A DNA stretch of 64,000 nucleotides from Candidatus Vicinibacter proximus (GTDB lineage: Bacteria; Bacteroidota; Bacteroidia; Chitinophagales; Saprospiraceae): the NCBI GenBank assembly GCA_016713905.1, contig JADJOE010000001.1, forward strand, positions 1,179,001 through 1,243,000. Direction: 5' to 3'. Both the position numbers and the translations under genes were made by a program. Of the stretch, positions 17,521 to 24,408 are shown piece by piece. The notes below the pieces were generated by a model. The model searched no databases. It saw only the letters and a program-made list of their open reading frames with translations, and was not told where the DNA came from. Positions within the stretch are counted from its first letter, which is position 1. The number at the start of each line of letters is the position of its first letter.

Positions 17521-19521
17521 ATGGTTAAATATTGTCTAAAGTTATTACTGCTACTGATTTCAATAATGGAACTTTATGGTCAGGTGGACACCTCATTTCT
17601 TCCTTTCACAGATTCCGTGATCACCTGTTTTCCAGATACAACAGGTTACAAAAGAATTTCTGTGGGACCAGTAGGCAGAGATTTTAACAATTTGCAATTG
17701 GCCTTAAACCAGGCTTTGCCAGGCACAATTATTATATTGGATGCAGGCGTTGATTTTAAAGGAAGTTTCTTATTACCAGCGAAGCAGCAAAGTGAAAAAT
17801 GGATTATTGTGATGTCATCAAAAATGGATTTGCTTCCTGTTGAAGGGAACAGGATAATGCCATTTCAAATGACTGGTGACCAAAAGTATCCATCCCAAAC
17901 AGATGCTTTGCCGAAAGTAATAACGGACAATTTATCCGGCGTTCCATGCTTTAAAACTGAAATTGGTACTCATCATTACCGGTTGGTCGGATTGGAAATT
18001 AAAGCAGATGAGAAGGTTATAAATAGTTACGGATTAATCAATTTAGGTGATGGATCAAATCAACAAAATCAGTTCTCAAAAGTACCCCATCACTTGATCC
18101 TTGATCGTTGTTTTATTCATGGTCATACGAAGGGGGATATTATGAAATATGGTGTCCGAATGGATTGTGCATACTCCGCGGTGATTGATTGTCACATTTC
18201 AGATTTTCACAGCATTGGATTTGACGCACAGGCAATATCCTGTATTAATGGTCCCGGTCCTTTTAAAATTCTAAATAATTACCTGGAGGCATCCGGAGAG
18301 AATATTCTATTTGGGGGTGGTGCAGCAGCAATACCTGGCTTAGTTCCTTCAGATGTTGAAATCAGGCAGAATCATTTTTTTAAACCCAAGTCCTGGAGGG
18401 TAGGGGATCCAAATTATGCAGGAAAGCATTGGACGGTAAAAAATATTTTTGAATTAAAAACAGGTAAACGGGTATTGTTGGAAGGTAATACTTTGGAAAA
18501 CTGTTGGGCTGATCTTCCAATTGGTCAAAGTGGCTATGCCATACTGCTCACCATCAGGACGGAGAATGGGGGCTCACCCCAAGCAGAAGTGAGTGATATC
18601 ACTATTCGAAATAATATCATCAAACATACCGGCGCTGGTATTTCGATTTCAGGATCAGATGATGGAAAAGGAATTCGGTCAAAGAGAATTAGAATAAGTA
18701 ATAATTTATTTGAAGATATTAATGGCATGTTGTACGGGGATCAAAATAATGCCGGACCGAACATGGGCACTGCTTTTCATATCGGAGAACCGGAAAATGT
18801 AATTATAGATCACAATACTATTTTTCATACCGGATCGATCACATGGGCATACAAAAAAATGAATGGATTAGTATATACCAATAATCTATCCAACAGTTTT
18901 ATATCTGCAGGTGGATACCAGGGAATTTACGGACCCGGATTTAGTCAAGGAAATGCCACTATCGCGAATTATTTTGCGGACATAACCGATGCCAATAAAC
19001 GGTTTCATAAGAATGTTTTGATAAAAGGGGATTCCGGAAAATACACAAACTTTTCAGGAGTAAGTAAAAATTATTTTCCAAACAATACAAATACAATTGG
19101 TTTTATTGATTTTGCAAATGGTAGTTCAAATTATTTAAATTATCGATTGGAAAATTCGAGTCCATATTTCCAGAATGGATCTGATGGCAAAGATATCGGA
19201 GCAAATATGAATTTGATTAAATCAGCACTTGAACAAAAAAGAGATTGTGGTTCTGTATCCACCACTATTTTGGGGACAGATCTAAATACCGAGATTTTAC
19301 TTTATCCCAATCCTGCAAAGGATCATTTGATCCTTGTAAATAGTAAAGAAGTTTTTAATTATTACGTGATATACGACATTCAAGGCAATAAACTTTTACA
19401 GGGCAATATTGGTGAAGTATCAAAAAAGATTGAACTTAGTGGGATTACACCAGGAATTTACCTAATCAGTTTATCTAATAATAAATTTACGGTTAATCGA
19501 AAACTGATAATTCTTCCTTAA
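17521..19521 (+). CDS. Secreted beta-helix protein with T9SS sorting domain
   Basis: The ATG at 17521 gives a clean signal peptide (MVKYCLKLLLLLISIMELYG); the TTG at 17494 only adds a hydrophilic stretch. The 666-residue protein has a beta-helix cap near residue 65 (FNNLQLALNQALPGTIIILD), then right-handed helix coils (HHLILDRCFIHGHTKGD, ILNNYLEASGENILFGG, ITIRNNIIKHTGAGISISG, IRISNNLFEDING). IDHNTIFHTG ends the helix region. The C-terminal 80 residues are a T9SS type A domain starting ILLYPNPAKDHL. A carbohydrate-binding or lyase role is inference. No sequence similarity to the other beta-helix protein (11950) is evident beyond the fold. It lies just left of the tRNA-Asp array. Confidence 0.85.
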   Translation: MVKYCLKLLLLLISIMELYGQVDTSFLPFTDSVITCFPDTTGYKRISVGPVGRDFNNLQLALNQALPGTIIILDAGVDFKGSFLLPAKQQSEKWIIVMSSKMDLLPVEGNRIMPFQMTGDQKYPSQTDALPKVITDNLSGVPCFKTEIGTHHYRLVGLEIKADEKVINSYGLINLGDGSNQQNQFSKVPHHLILDRCFIHGHTKGDIMKYGVRMDCAYSAVIDCHISDFHSIGFDAQAISCINGPGPFKILNNYLEASGENILFGGGAAAIPGLVPSDVEIRQNHFFKPKSWRVGDPNYAGKHWTVKNIFELKTGKRVLLEGNTLENCWADLPIGQSGYAILLTIRTENGGSPQAEVSDITIRNNIIKHTGAGISISGSDDGKGIRSKRIRISNNLFEDINGMLYGDQNNAGPNMGTAFHIGEPENVIIDHNTIFHTGSITWAYKKMNGLVYTNNLSNSFISAGGYQGIYGPGFSQGNATIANYFADITDANKRFHKNVLIKGDSGKYTNFSGVSKNYFPNNTNTIGFIDFANGSSNYLNYRLENSSPYFQNGSDGKDIGANMNLIKSALEQKRDCGSVSTTILGTDLNTEILLYPNPAKDHLILVNSKEVFNYYVIYDIQGNKLLQGNIGEVSKKIELSGITPGIYLISLSNNKFTVNRKLIILP

Positions 19522-19555
19522 TTTAATTTAACCAAGAATAGGTTTAATGGTAAGA

Positions 19556-19602
19556 TTCGAACCCGTCCCCAACTTGTTGGGGATGAGAGGGCGGCGAAGT
19601 GC
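19556..19602 (-). pseudogene. tRNA-Asp remnant R1 with palindrome
   Basis: The minus strand reads GCCGCCCTCTCA, then the palindrome TCCCCAACAAGTTGGGGA, then the T-arm start CGGGTTCGAATC. This corresponds to the anticodon and T-arm part of tRNA-Asp with variable-loop sequence replaced. The 3' acceptor is absent and the 5' half is replaced by unrelated sequence (ATAGCACTTC). It marks the left end of the array. Confidence 0.7.
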
Positions 19603-19715
19603 TATTTCGAATGGTAATGTTGAAAAAGTAAACAAGAATTTATGATTTTGCAATCATGAATTCTTAGAGCTTGCAAACTGAAAAGAATGTCAAATTCAAT
19701 AGCAGATAAATTTAT

Positions 19716-19991
19716 TCATTGACTCAAGAAAAAGTTCAATTGATTTACAGTGGAATTTATGAGATCAATAAGTTGGCGATGATCATATTTTTTCAAAGCG
19801 GCTTCTCTTTTTAGAGCCATGGATTTGTTACTAAAAACTTCTAAATGAACTAAAACCCAGGGCCCTTTTCCGGCGGTGAAGGTGCTTTTGTTGGCGTTGT
19901 GTTCTGCGAGTCTTTGCAAGGGACTTAAGGAGTATCCCTTATAATAAGTATTAAAATTTTGACTGTAAATAATGTAGACATAGTGGTTCAT
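19716..19991 (-). CDS. Small GIY-YIG nuclease, array copy 1
   Basis: A 91-residue protein with a single GIY-YIG domain of the YhbQ/UPF0213-like type. The GIY element is YVYIIYS (residues 4-10) and the YIG element is YYKGYS (16-21). The conserved Arg and His follow in LQRLAEHNAN, and a catalytic Glu candidate lies in LKREAALKKY. A metal-dependent nuclease acting on branched or damaged DNA is expected from the family. Related small GIY-YIG genes often sit beside RNA genes in Bacteroidota, as here downstream of a tRNA-Asp remnant and its terminator. The protein is identical to copy 2. Confidence 0.85.
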   Translation of the reverse strand: MNHYVYIIYSQNFNTYYKGYSLSPLQRLAEHNANKSTFTAGKGPWVLVHLEVFSNKSMALKREAALKKYDHRQLIDLINSTVNQLNFFLSQ

Positions 19992-20031
19992 AGTGTATCA
20001 TATTAGAGGTGTTAAAATCTTATAAAAAACA

Positions 20032-20063
20032 AAAAGCCCTCAATTTTTCAATTGAAGGCTTTT
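20032..20063 (-). terminator. Terminator after tRNA-Asp remnant R2
   Basis: Same hairpin as the one after the intact tRNA-Asp, 1098 bases to the left: AAAAGCC plus TCAATT pairing with AATTGA plus GGCTTTT, T-rich on the minus strand. It lies about 40 bases before the start of GIY-YIG copy 1. Confidence 0.75.
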
Positions 20064-20064
20064 G

Positions 20065-20151
20065 CGGACCAACTCCCCAACGAGTTGGGGACCTGAATGC
20101 GGGATTCGAACCCGTCCCCAACTTGTTGGGGATGAGAGGGCGGCGAAGTGC
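20065..20151 (-). pseudogene. tRNA-Asp remnant R2 with two palindromes
   Basis: On the minus strand: GCCGCCCTCTCA, palindrome (20115-20132), intact T-arm CGGGTTCGAATCCCG, CATTCAGG, a second palindrome (20074-20091, centre CTCG on this strand) and then the tRNA end GGTCCGC. Compared with the intact tRNA-Asp, one palindrome sits at the variable loop and the other interrupts the 3' acceptor strand. The 5' half of the tRNA is missing. Confidence 0.75.
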
Positions 20152-20264
20152 TATTTCGAATGGTAATGTTGAAAAAGTAAACAAGAATTTATGATTTTGC
20201 AATCATGAATTCTTAGAGCTTGCAAACTGAAAAGAATGTCAAATTCAATAGCAGATAAATTTAT

Positions 20265-20540
20265 TCATTGACTCAAGAAAAAGTTCAATTGATTTACAGT
20301 GGAATTTATGAGATCAATAAGTTGGCGATGATCATATTTTTTCAAAGCGGCTTCTCTTTTTAGAGCCATGGATTTGTTACTAAAAACTTCTAAATGAACT
20401 AAAACCCAGGGCCCTTTTCCGGCGGTGAAGGTGCTTTTGTTGGCGTTGTGTTCTGCGAGTCTTTGCAAGGGACTTAAAGAGTATCCCTTATAATAAGTAT
20501 TAAAATTTTGACTGTAAATAATGTAGACATAGTGGTTCAT
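20265..20540 (-). CDS. Small GIY-YIG nuclease, array copy 2
   Basis: Amino-acid sequence identical to copy 1; one synonymous base change (a TCC to TCT serine codon near residue 22). All putative GIY-YIG catalytic positions are kept. It is preceded on the minus strand by terminator 20581-20612, so it probably depends on its own promoter or on read-through from the tRNA side. Conservation of the frame in all copies suggests either very recent duplication or selection for the protein. Confidence 0.85.
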   Translation of the reverse strand: MNHYVYIIYSQNFNTYYKGYSLSPLQRLAEHNANKSTFTAGKGPWVLVHLEVFSNKSMALKREAALKKYDHRQLIDLINSTVNQLNFFLSQ

Positions 20541-20580
20541 AGTGTATCATATTAGAGGTGTTAAAATCTTATAAAAAACA

Positions 20581-20612
20581 AAAAGCCCTCAATTTTTCAA
20601 TTGAAGGCTTTT
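20581..20612 (-). terminator. Terminator after tRNA-Asp remnant R3
   Basis: Identical to the terminator of the intact tRNA-Asp, offset by 549 bases, with the same two-part stem (AAAAGCC/GGCTTTT and TCAATT/AATTGA). Confidence 0.75.
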
Positions 20613-20613
20613 G

Positions 20614-20700
20614 CGGACCGGCTCCCCAACGAGTTGGGGACCTGAATGCGGGATTCGAACCCGTCCCCAACTTGTTGGGGATGAGAGGGCGGCGAAGTGC
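20614..20700 (-). pseudogene. tRNA-Asp remnant R3 with two palindromes
   Basis: Same structure as R2, with palindromes at 20623-20640 and 20664-20681. It differs from R2 at the acceptor end, where GCCGGTCC is closer to the intact tRNA (CCGGTCC) than the TTGGTCC of R2. This suggests R3 is nearer to the ancestral state. Confidence 0.75.
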
Positions 20701-20813
20701 TATTTCGAATGGTAATGTTGAAAAAGTAAACAAGAATTTATGATTTTGCAATCATGAATTCTTAGAGCTTGCAAACTGAAAAGAATGTCAAATTCAATAG
20801 CAGATAAATTTAT

Positions 20814-21089
20814 TCATTGACTCAAGAAAAAGTTCAATTGATTTACAGTGGAATTTATGAGATCAATAAGTTGGCGATGATCATATTTTTTCAAAGCGGC
20901 TTCTCTTTTTAGAGCCATGGATTTGTTACTAAAAAATTCTAAATGAACTAAAACCCAGGGCCCTTTTCCGGCGGTGAAGGTGCTTTTGTTGGCGTTGTGT
21001 TCTGCGAGTCTTTGCAAGGGACTTAAGGAGTATCCCTTATAATAAGTATTAAAATTTTGACTGTAAATAATGTAGACATAGTGGTTCAT
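20814..21089 (-). CDS. Small GIY-YIG nuclease, array copy 3
   Basis: Differs from copies 1 and 2 by a single residue (Val to Phe in HLEFFSNKS, about position 53). GIY-YIG motifs are intact. This copy lies directly downstream of the intact tRNA-Asp and its terminator and may be the founder of the array. The start MNHYVYIIYS is typical for this small family, leaving about 40 bases to the terminator stem. Confidence 0.87.
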   Translation of the reverse strand: MNHYVYIIYSQNFNTYYKGYSLSPLQRLAEHNANKSTFTAGKGPWVLVHLEFFSNKSMALKREAALKKYDHRQLIDLINSTVNQLNFFLSQ

Positions 21090-21129
21090 AGTGTATCATA
21101 TTAGAGGTGTTAAAATCTTATAAAAAACA

Positions 21130-21161
21130 AAAAGCCCTCAATTTTTCAATTGAAGGCTTTT
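21130..21161 (-). terminator. Rho-independent terminator of tRNA-Asp
   Basis: Starts two bases past the tRNA discriminator. Stem AAAAGCC/GGCTTTT interrupted by one base and continued by TCAATT/AATTGA around a four-base loop, followed on the minus strand by TTTTTGTTTTTT. Confidence 0.85.
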
Positions 21162-21162
21162 G

Positions 21163-21236
21163 CGGACCGGACGGGATTCGAACCCGCGACCTCCGCCGTG
21201 ACAGGGCGGCATTCTAACCAGCTGAACTACCGATCC
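21163..21236 (-). tRNA. tRNA-Asp(GTC)
   Basis: The only intact tRNA-Asp of the array. Minus strand: acceptor GGATCGG/CCGGTCC with discriminator G, D-arm GTTCAGCTGGTTAGAAT, anticodon arm GCCGC-CCTGTCAC-GGCGG with GTC (complement at 21200-21202), and T-arm GCGGG-TTCGAAT-CCCGT. No CCA is encoded. Its 5' half and upstream flank are repeated three times to the right and its 3' half plus downstream gene are repeated to the left. Confidence 0.95.
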
Positions 21237-21307
21237 AATATTTTAAAACTCAACTCCAACATAATGGAGCATGAGGATGAATACTTTTAAAGGAAGCAAA
21301 CAAAACC

Positions 21308-21383
21308 TTGATGGTGATTCGAACCCGTCCCCAACTCGTTGGGGATGACAGGGCGGCATTCTAACCAGCTGAACTACCGATCC
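21308..21383 (-). pseudogene. Damaged tRNA-Asp copy D2
   Basis: The 5' acceptor strand GGATCGG, D-arm and 5' anticodon side match the intact tRNA. The sequence after TGTCA, including the 3' anticodon stem, is replaced by the palindrome, followed by CGGGTTCGAATCACCATC. The 3' acceptor strand and the 3' half of the T-stem are lost. Not functional. Confidence 0.8.
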
Positions 21384-21454
21384 AATATTTTAAAACTCAA
21401 CTCCAACATAATGGAGCATGAGGATGAATACTTTTAAAGGAAGCAAACAAAACC

Positions 21455-21530
21455 TTGATGGTGATTCAAACCCGTCCCCAACTCGTTGGGGATGACAGGG
21501 CGGCATTCTAACCAGCTGAACTACCGATCC
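21455..21530 (-). pseudogene. Damaged tRNA-Asp copy D3
   Basis: Same structure as D2, with an additional G-to-A change on the plus strand that turns the T-loop TTCGAAT into TTTGAAT. Not functional. Confidence 0.8.
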
Positions 21531-21601
21531 AATATTTTAAAACTCAACTCCAACATAATGGAGCATGAGGATGAATACTTTTAAAGGAAGCAAACAAAAC
21601 C

Positions 21602-21677
21602 TTGATGGTGATTCGAACCCGTCCCCAACTCGTTGGGGATGACAGGGCGGCATTCTAACCAGCTGAACTACCGATCC
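21602..21677 (-). pseudogene. Damaged tRNA-Asp copy D4
   Basis: Same structure as D2. It is the first unit met by a transcript coming from the right, and its upstream flank (AATATCTATTGATTC) is unique rather than the repeated flank. The original tRNA promoter may therefore lie between here and accA. Confidence 0.8.
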
Positions 21678-21957
21678 AATATCTATTGATTCTTCTTAAA
21701 TGAAAGAAGAATGATTAGAATTCGGATTCCATTGCAAACCCATAAATTTGATAGTATTTGTAAACTTCAAATTTATATTCTCCTCCTTTGAGGTGAAAAG
21801 CGAGGCAAAAATAGGTATTTTCGGGAAATCTCACAGAAAATCATTTTAAAAATAAAACTTTGATTTATTAGCTAGTCCAAAGGCATTGTACTATTTTGGC
21901 TTCGTTTTTTAAGAATCTCATTTTCTGATGGCCTCCAGAGCCTAAACATTTGATATT

Positions 21958-22932
21958 ATGATATTTATGGAATTTGAAAAGCCACTTGAGGTGATGTTTG
22001 AGCAGCTCGAGCAGATTAAAAAAATATCCAGTGACGGTTCGATAGACATGACGGCGCAGATTCAGGAACTGGAAAATCGCATAAAAACCAAGAGAAAAGA
22101 AATTTATTCTAACCTTACGGGCTGGCAAAGGGTACAACTTTCCAGACATCCGGAAAGACCTTATACCCTTTATTACATTTCTCAGATTTGCAAAAAGTTT
22201 GTCGAACTGCATGGGGACAGGAATATTAAAGATGACAAGGCGATAGTAGGTGGTCTTGGCCAAATCGACAATCAGACCTTTGTCATCATTGGTCATCAGA
22301 AAGGTACGACCACCAAACAGCGGAGTTACAGGAATTTTGGGATGGCAAATCCGGAGGGATACCGCAAGGCCCTACGTCTGATGAAAATGGCTGAGCGATT
22401 TAATTTTCCGGTAGTCACATTTATAGACACACCAGGAGCTTATCCGGGAATTGAGGCTGAAGAGCGCGGACAAGCAGAGGCTATTGCCCGAAATCTATTC
22501 GAAATGGCACAGCTTAAGGTGCCAATCCTTTGCTATATTATTGGAGAGGGGGCTTCCGGGGGTGCTTTAGGAATAGGTGTAGGGGATAAAGTGTTTATGC
22601 TTGAAAATACCTGGTACTCTGTAATTTCCCCTGAATCCTGCTCTTCCATCCTTTGGAGAAGTTGGGAATTCAAAGAGACAGCTGCTGAAGCATTAAAGCT
22701 TACAGCCGATCACATGGCATCGTTTGGATTGATAGATGGTATTGTAAAAGAACCTGTAGGTGGGGCGCATTCAGATCCTGAAGCCATGGCTAAATCCTTG
22801 AAAAAGCATATTAAATCAAGTCTGGAAGATTTAGTCAACATGAGTCCTGAACAAAGAATCACCCTAAGGATTGAAAAATATGAGAAGATGGGTCGTTTTC
22901 ATGAATTAGAAGAAAAATCAGACAGGGAATAA
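21958..22932 (+). CDS. accA: Acetyl-CoA carboxylase carboxyltransferase subunit alpha
   Basis: AccA with AccD transfers the carboxyl group from biotin to acetyl-CoA, making malonyl-CoA for fatty-acid synthesis. The N-terminal helical part has LEFEKPL-like EFEKPLEVM and LTGWQRVQLSRHPERPYTL, here split as LTGWQRVQLSRHP then ERPYTL. The crotonase-like core has GMANPEGYRKALRLMKMAE, FIDTPGAYPG, EERGQAEAIARNL and GEGASGGALGIG, followed by the late block SPESCSSILWR. 324 residues is normal. A second ATG at 21967 is equally plausible as start. dapA follows after 8 bases, so the two are probably co-transcribed. Confidence 0.96.
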   Translation: MIFMEFEKPLEVMFEQLEQIKKISSDGSIDMTAQIQELENRIKTKRKEIYSNLTGWQRVQLSRHPERPYTLYYISQICKKFVELHGDRNIKDDKAIVGGLGQIDNQTFVIIGHQKGTTTKQRSYRNFGMANPEGYRKALRLMKMAERFNFPVVTFIDTPGAYPGIEAEERGQAEAIARNLFEMAQLKVPILCYIIGEGASGGALGIGVGDKVFMLENTWYSVISPESCSSILWRSWEFKETAAEALKLTADHMASFGLIDGIVKEPVGGAHSDPEAMAKSLKKHIKSSLEDLVNMSPEQRITLRIEKYEKMGRFHELEEKSDRE

Positions 22933-22940
22933 TTTTAAAT

Positions 22941-23825
22941 ATGCCAAATTATAGTCATTTGAGGGGAACAGGGGTTGCCTTGATCACTCCCTTTAACAAA
23001 GAAAAGGAAATTGATTACCCAGCTTTGCAGAAACTCATAGAACACTGTATAGCTGGAGGGGTAAACTCTTTGATCAGCATGGGGACCACCGGGGAATCTG
23101 TAACCCTAACAAAAGAAGAGAAGGCACAGCTTTTGGCTTTTACCATCAAGCAGGCAGCCGGTAGGGCGCAGATCATTGTGGGCATCGGTGGTAACAACAC
23201 CCAAGAAGTTGCAGAAGAAATAGAGTCACTGGATACAACAGGAATTTCAGCCATATTGTCCAGTAGCCCGGCATATAACAAACCATCACAGGAAGGAATT
23301 TATCAACATTATATGGCCCTTGAAAAAGTGGCCAAGTTGCCAATAATTATATATAATGTACCAGGCAGAACGGCATCTAATCTAACCGCAGAGACCACGC
23401 TAAGGCTCGCACATGCCAGTTCAAAGTTTGCAGGGGTAAAGGAAGCATCCGGTGATCTCGCCCAGGCAACGAAAATCATAAAAGATCGTCCGGAACATTT
23501 CCTGGTTTTGTCCGGTGACGATCCTTTAGCTCTTGCGCTGGTGGGAATAGGTGGAGATGGGGTAATTTCAGTTATTGCAAATGCCTATCCCAAAGAATTT
23601 TCTCAGATGATCCGAATGAGTTTAAACGGAGATTTTAATGCAGCACAGAAGATCAACAATACTTTATTTGATTTACATAAATGGTTATATATCGACGGAA
23701 ATCCGTCAGGGATCAAGGCCGCCTGTAATTTGTTGGGTATTTGTGAAAATGAATTTCGATTACCTCTGGTGCCAATGGCTGCTGCCAATTATCAAAAATT
23801 AAGAGAGGCAATGGAAGCGATTTAA
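22941..23825 (+). CDS. dapA: 4-hydroxy-tetrahydrodipicolinate synthase
   Basis: DapA condenses pyruvate and aspartate semialdehyde at the entry of the lysine/diaminopimelate pathway. The (beta/alpha)8 barrel shows SMGTTGESVTLTKEEK (Thr pair of the catalytic triad, about residues 45-50), YNVPGRTASNL with the catalytic Tyr (about 133-143), and FAGVKEASGDL with the Schiff-base Lys (about 160-170). LVLSGDDPLAL and GGDGVISV follow. 294 residues is normal. It links functionally to hom in the same window, since both use aspartate semialdehyde. Confidence 0.96.
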   Translation: MPNYSHLRGTGVALITPFNKEKEIDYPALQKLIEHCIAGGVNSLISMGTTGESVTLTKEEKAQLLAFTIKQAAGRAQIIVGIGGNNTQEVAEEIESLDTTGISAILSSSPAYNKPSQEGIYQHYMALEKVAKLPIIIYNVPGRTASNLTAETTLRLAHASSKFAGVKEASGDLAQATKIIKDRPEHFLVLSGDDPLALALVGIGGDGVISVIANAYPKEFSQMIRMSLNGDFNAAQKINNTLFDLHKWLYIDGNPSGIKAACNLLGICENEFRLPLVPMAAANYQKLREAMEAI

Positions 23826-23841
23826 GAGGTAGAAAGGAGCG

Positions 23842-24408
23842 TTATTCTTCTTTTTCTTCGTCGATTTCGCCCAATATTTTTTTACTGGGAAACTTGGCTT
23901 CTGATGAAAGTAATATTCCTTTCAGGAAATTCTGATCCGATTCAAATCCATAAGCATGTATGATCTCATCCTGACGTGAAAGTCTGACAAACTTGTCTGT
24001 TTTAATTCTGCCATCCCTTTCATTCCAAATAAGTTCTGAGGTCTCCAATTTTTCTCCTTTCGGGTTATTCAAGACTACATGATCCGACAAGTATGTTTTG
24101 CCTTCCTCAGGAACCCTGATAGCATAATTAGAGGAGAGTACATTGCTGATGATTCCATCCTGATAGAATGTCGTTACAAGACCTTTGGTAAATTCATCTT
24201 TAGAAACCCCATCCTTTATGTGACGCAACATTTCGGGTGCAACAATTTTTAAAACGAGCTTTCCGGAATCCGAATAAAGGAGTTCGATGTTTTTCAACAA
24301 TTCTTTATTCACTAGTTGTACAGCTTCCTGTTCGGTCAATTCTTTTTTTGATTTATCACAAGCAAAAAAAGACAAAATGCAAATAACGAGTAATAAACGA
24401 AAGATCAT
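23842..24408 (-). CDS. lptC: LPS export lipoprotein LptC
   Basis: A 188-residue predicted lipoprotein (ILSFFAC lipobox, residues 11-17). The rest is a single LptC-type beta-jellyroll: VLKIVAPEM, TTFYQDGIISNVLSSNYAI, TYLSDHVVLNNPKGEKLETSEL (in two parts in the sequence) and IKTDKFVRLSRQDEIIHAYGFESD. It would belong to the Lpt bridge that carries lipopolysaccharide from the inner to the outer membrane. Bacteroidota LptC is often a lipoprotein as here. Its start codon overlaps the stop of the CHU_C gene by four bases, indicating one transcript. The C-terminus is acidic. Confidence 0.85.
   Translation of the reverse strand: MIFRLLLVICILSFFACDKSKKELTEQEAVQLVNKELLKNIELLYSDSGKLVLKIVAPEMLRHIKDGVSKDEFTKGLVTTFYQDGIISNVLSSNYAIRVPEEGKTYLSDHVVLNNPKGEKLETSELIWNERDGRIKTDKFVRLSRQDEIIHAYGFESDQNFLKGILLSSEAKFPSKKILGEIDEEKEE

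Larger units (their letters stand above)
19556..21170. repeat. Tandem 549 bp repeat array with GIY-YIG genes
   Basis: Three units with an exact 549 bp spacing: the landmark ACCCGTCCCCAACTTGTTGG starts at 19561, 20110 and 20659. Read on the minus strand, each unit holds a tRNA-Asp 3' end, a terminator hairpin, a GIY-YIG gene and about 110 bases of spacer leading into the next tRNA remnant. The copies differ at only a handful of bases (one synonymous and one amino-acid change in the nuclease genes, CCAA versus CCGG at a remnant). The rightmost unit runs into the intact tRNA-Asp, so the array seems to have grown from it. The near-identity points to recent amplification. Confidence 0.95.
21199..21682. 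repeat. Tandem 147 bp repeat with damaged tRNA-Asp copies
   Basis: CCTTGATGGTGATTC starts at 21306, 21453 and 21600, giving an exact 147 bp period. Each unit has the tRNA-Asp 5' half on the minus strand and the 5' flank with a CTCCA-ACATAA-TGGAG hairpin. It also has one palindrome TCCCCAACTCGTTGGGGA (21328-21345, 21475-21492, 21622-21639). The units are almost identical; one has GATTCAAACCC instead of GATTCGAACCC. The intact tRNA-Asp shares its 5' half and flank with this unit. Confidence 0.93.

Noticed and set aside
20009..20751. Small 60-61 codon frames on both strands within the array
   Set aside because: They run through terminator hairpins, palindromes and tRNA remnants and repeat only because the DNA repeats.
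19556..21682. CRISPR array
   Set aside because: The regular spacing comes from 549 and 147 bp tandem units with near-identical content, not short repeats with unique spacers, and no cas genes are present.
19556..21682. Assembly artefact as explanation of the arrays
   Set aside because: Not excluded, but the units differ at scattered bases and have two distinct exact periods, which favours real tandem copies; read coverage would decide.
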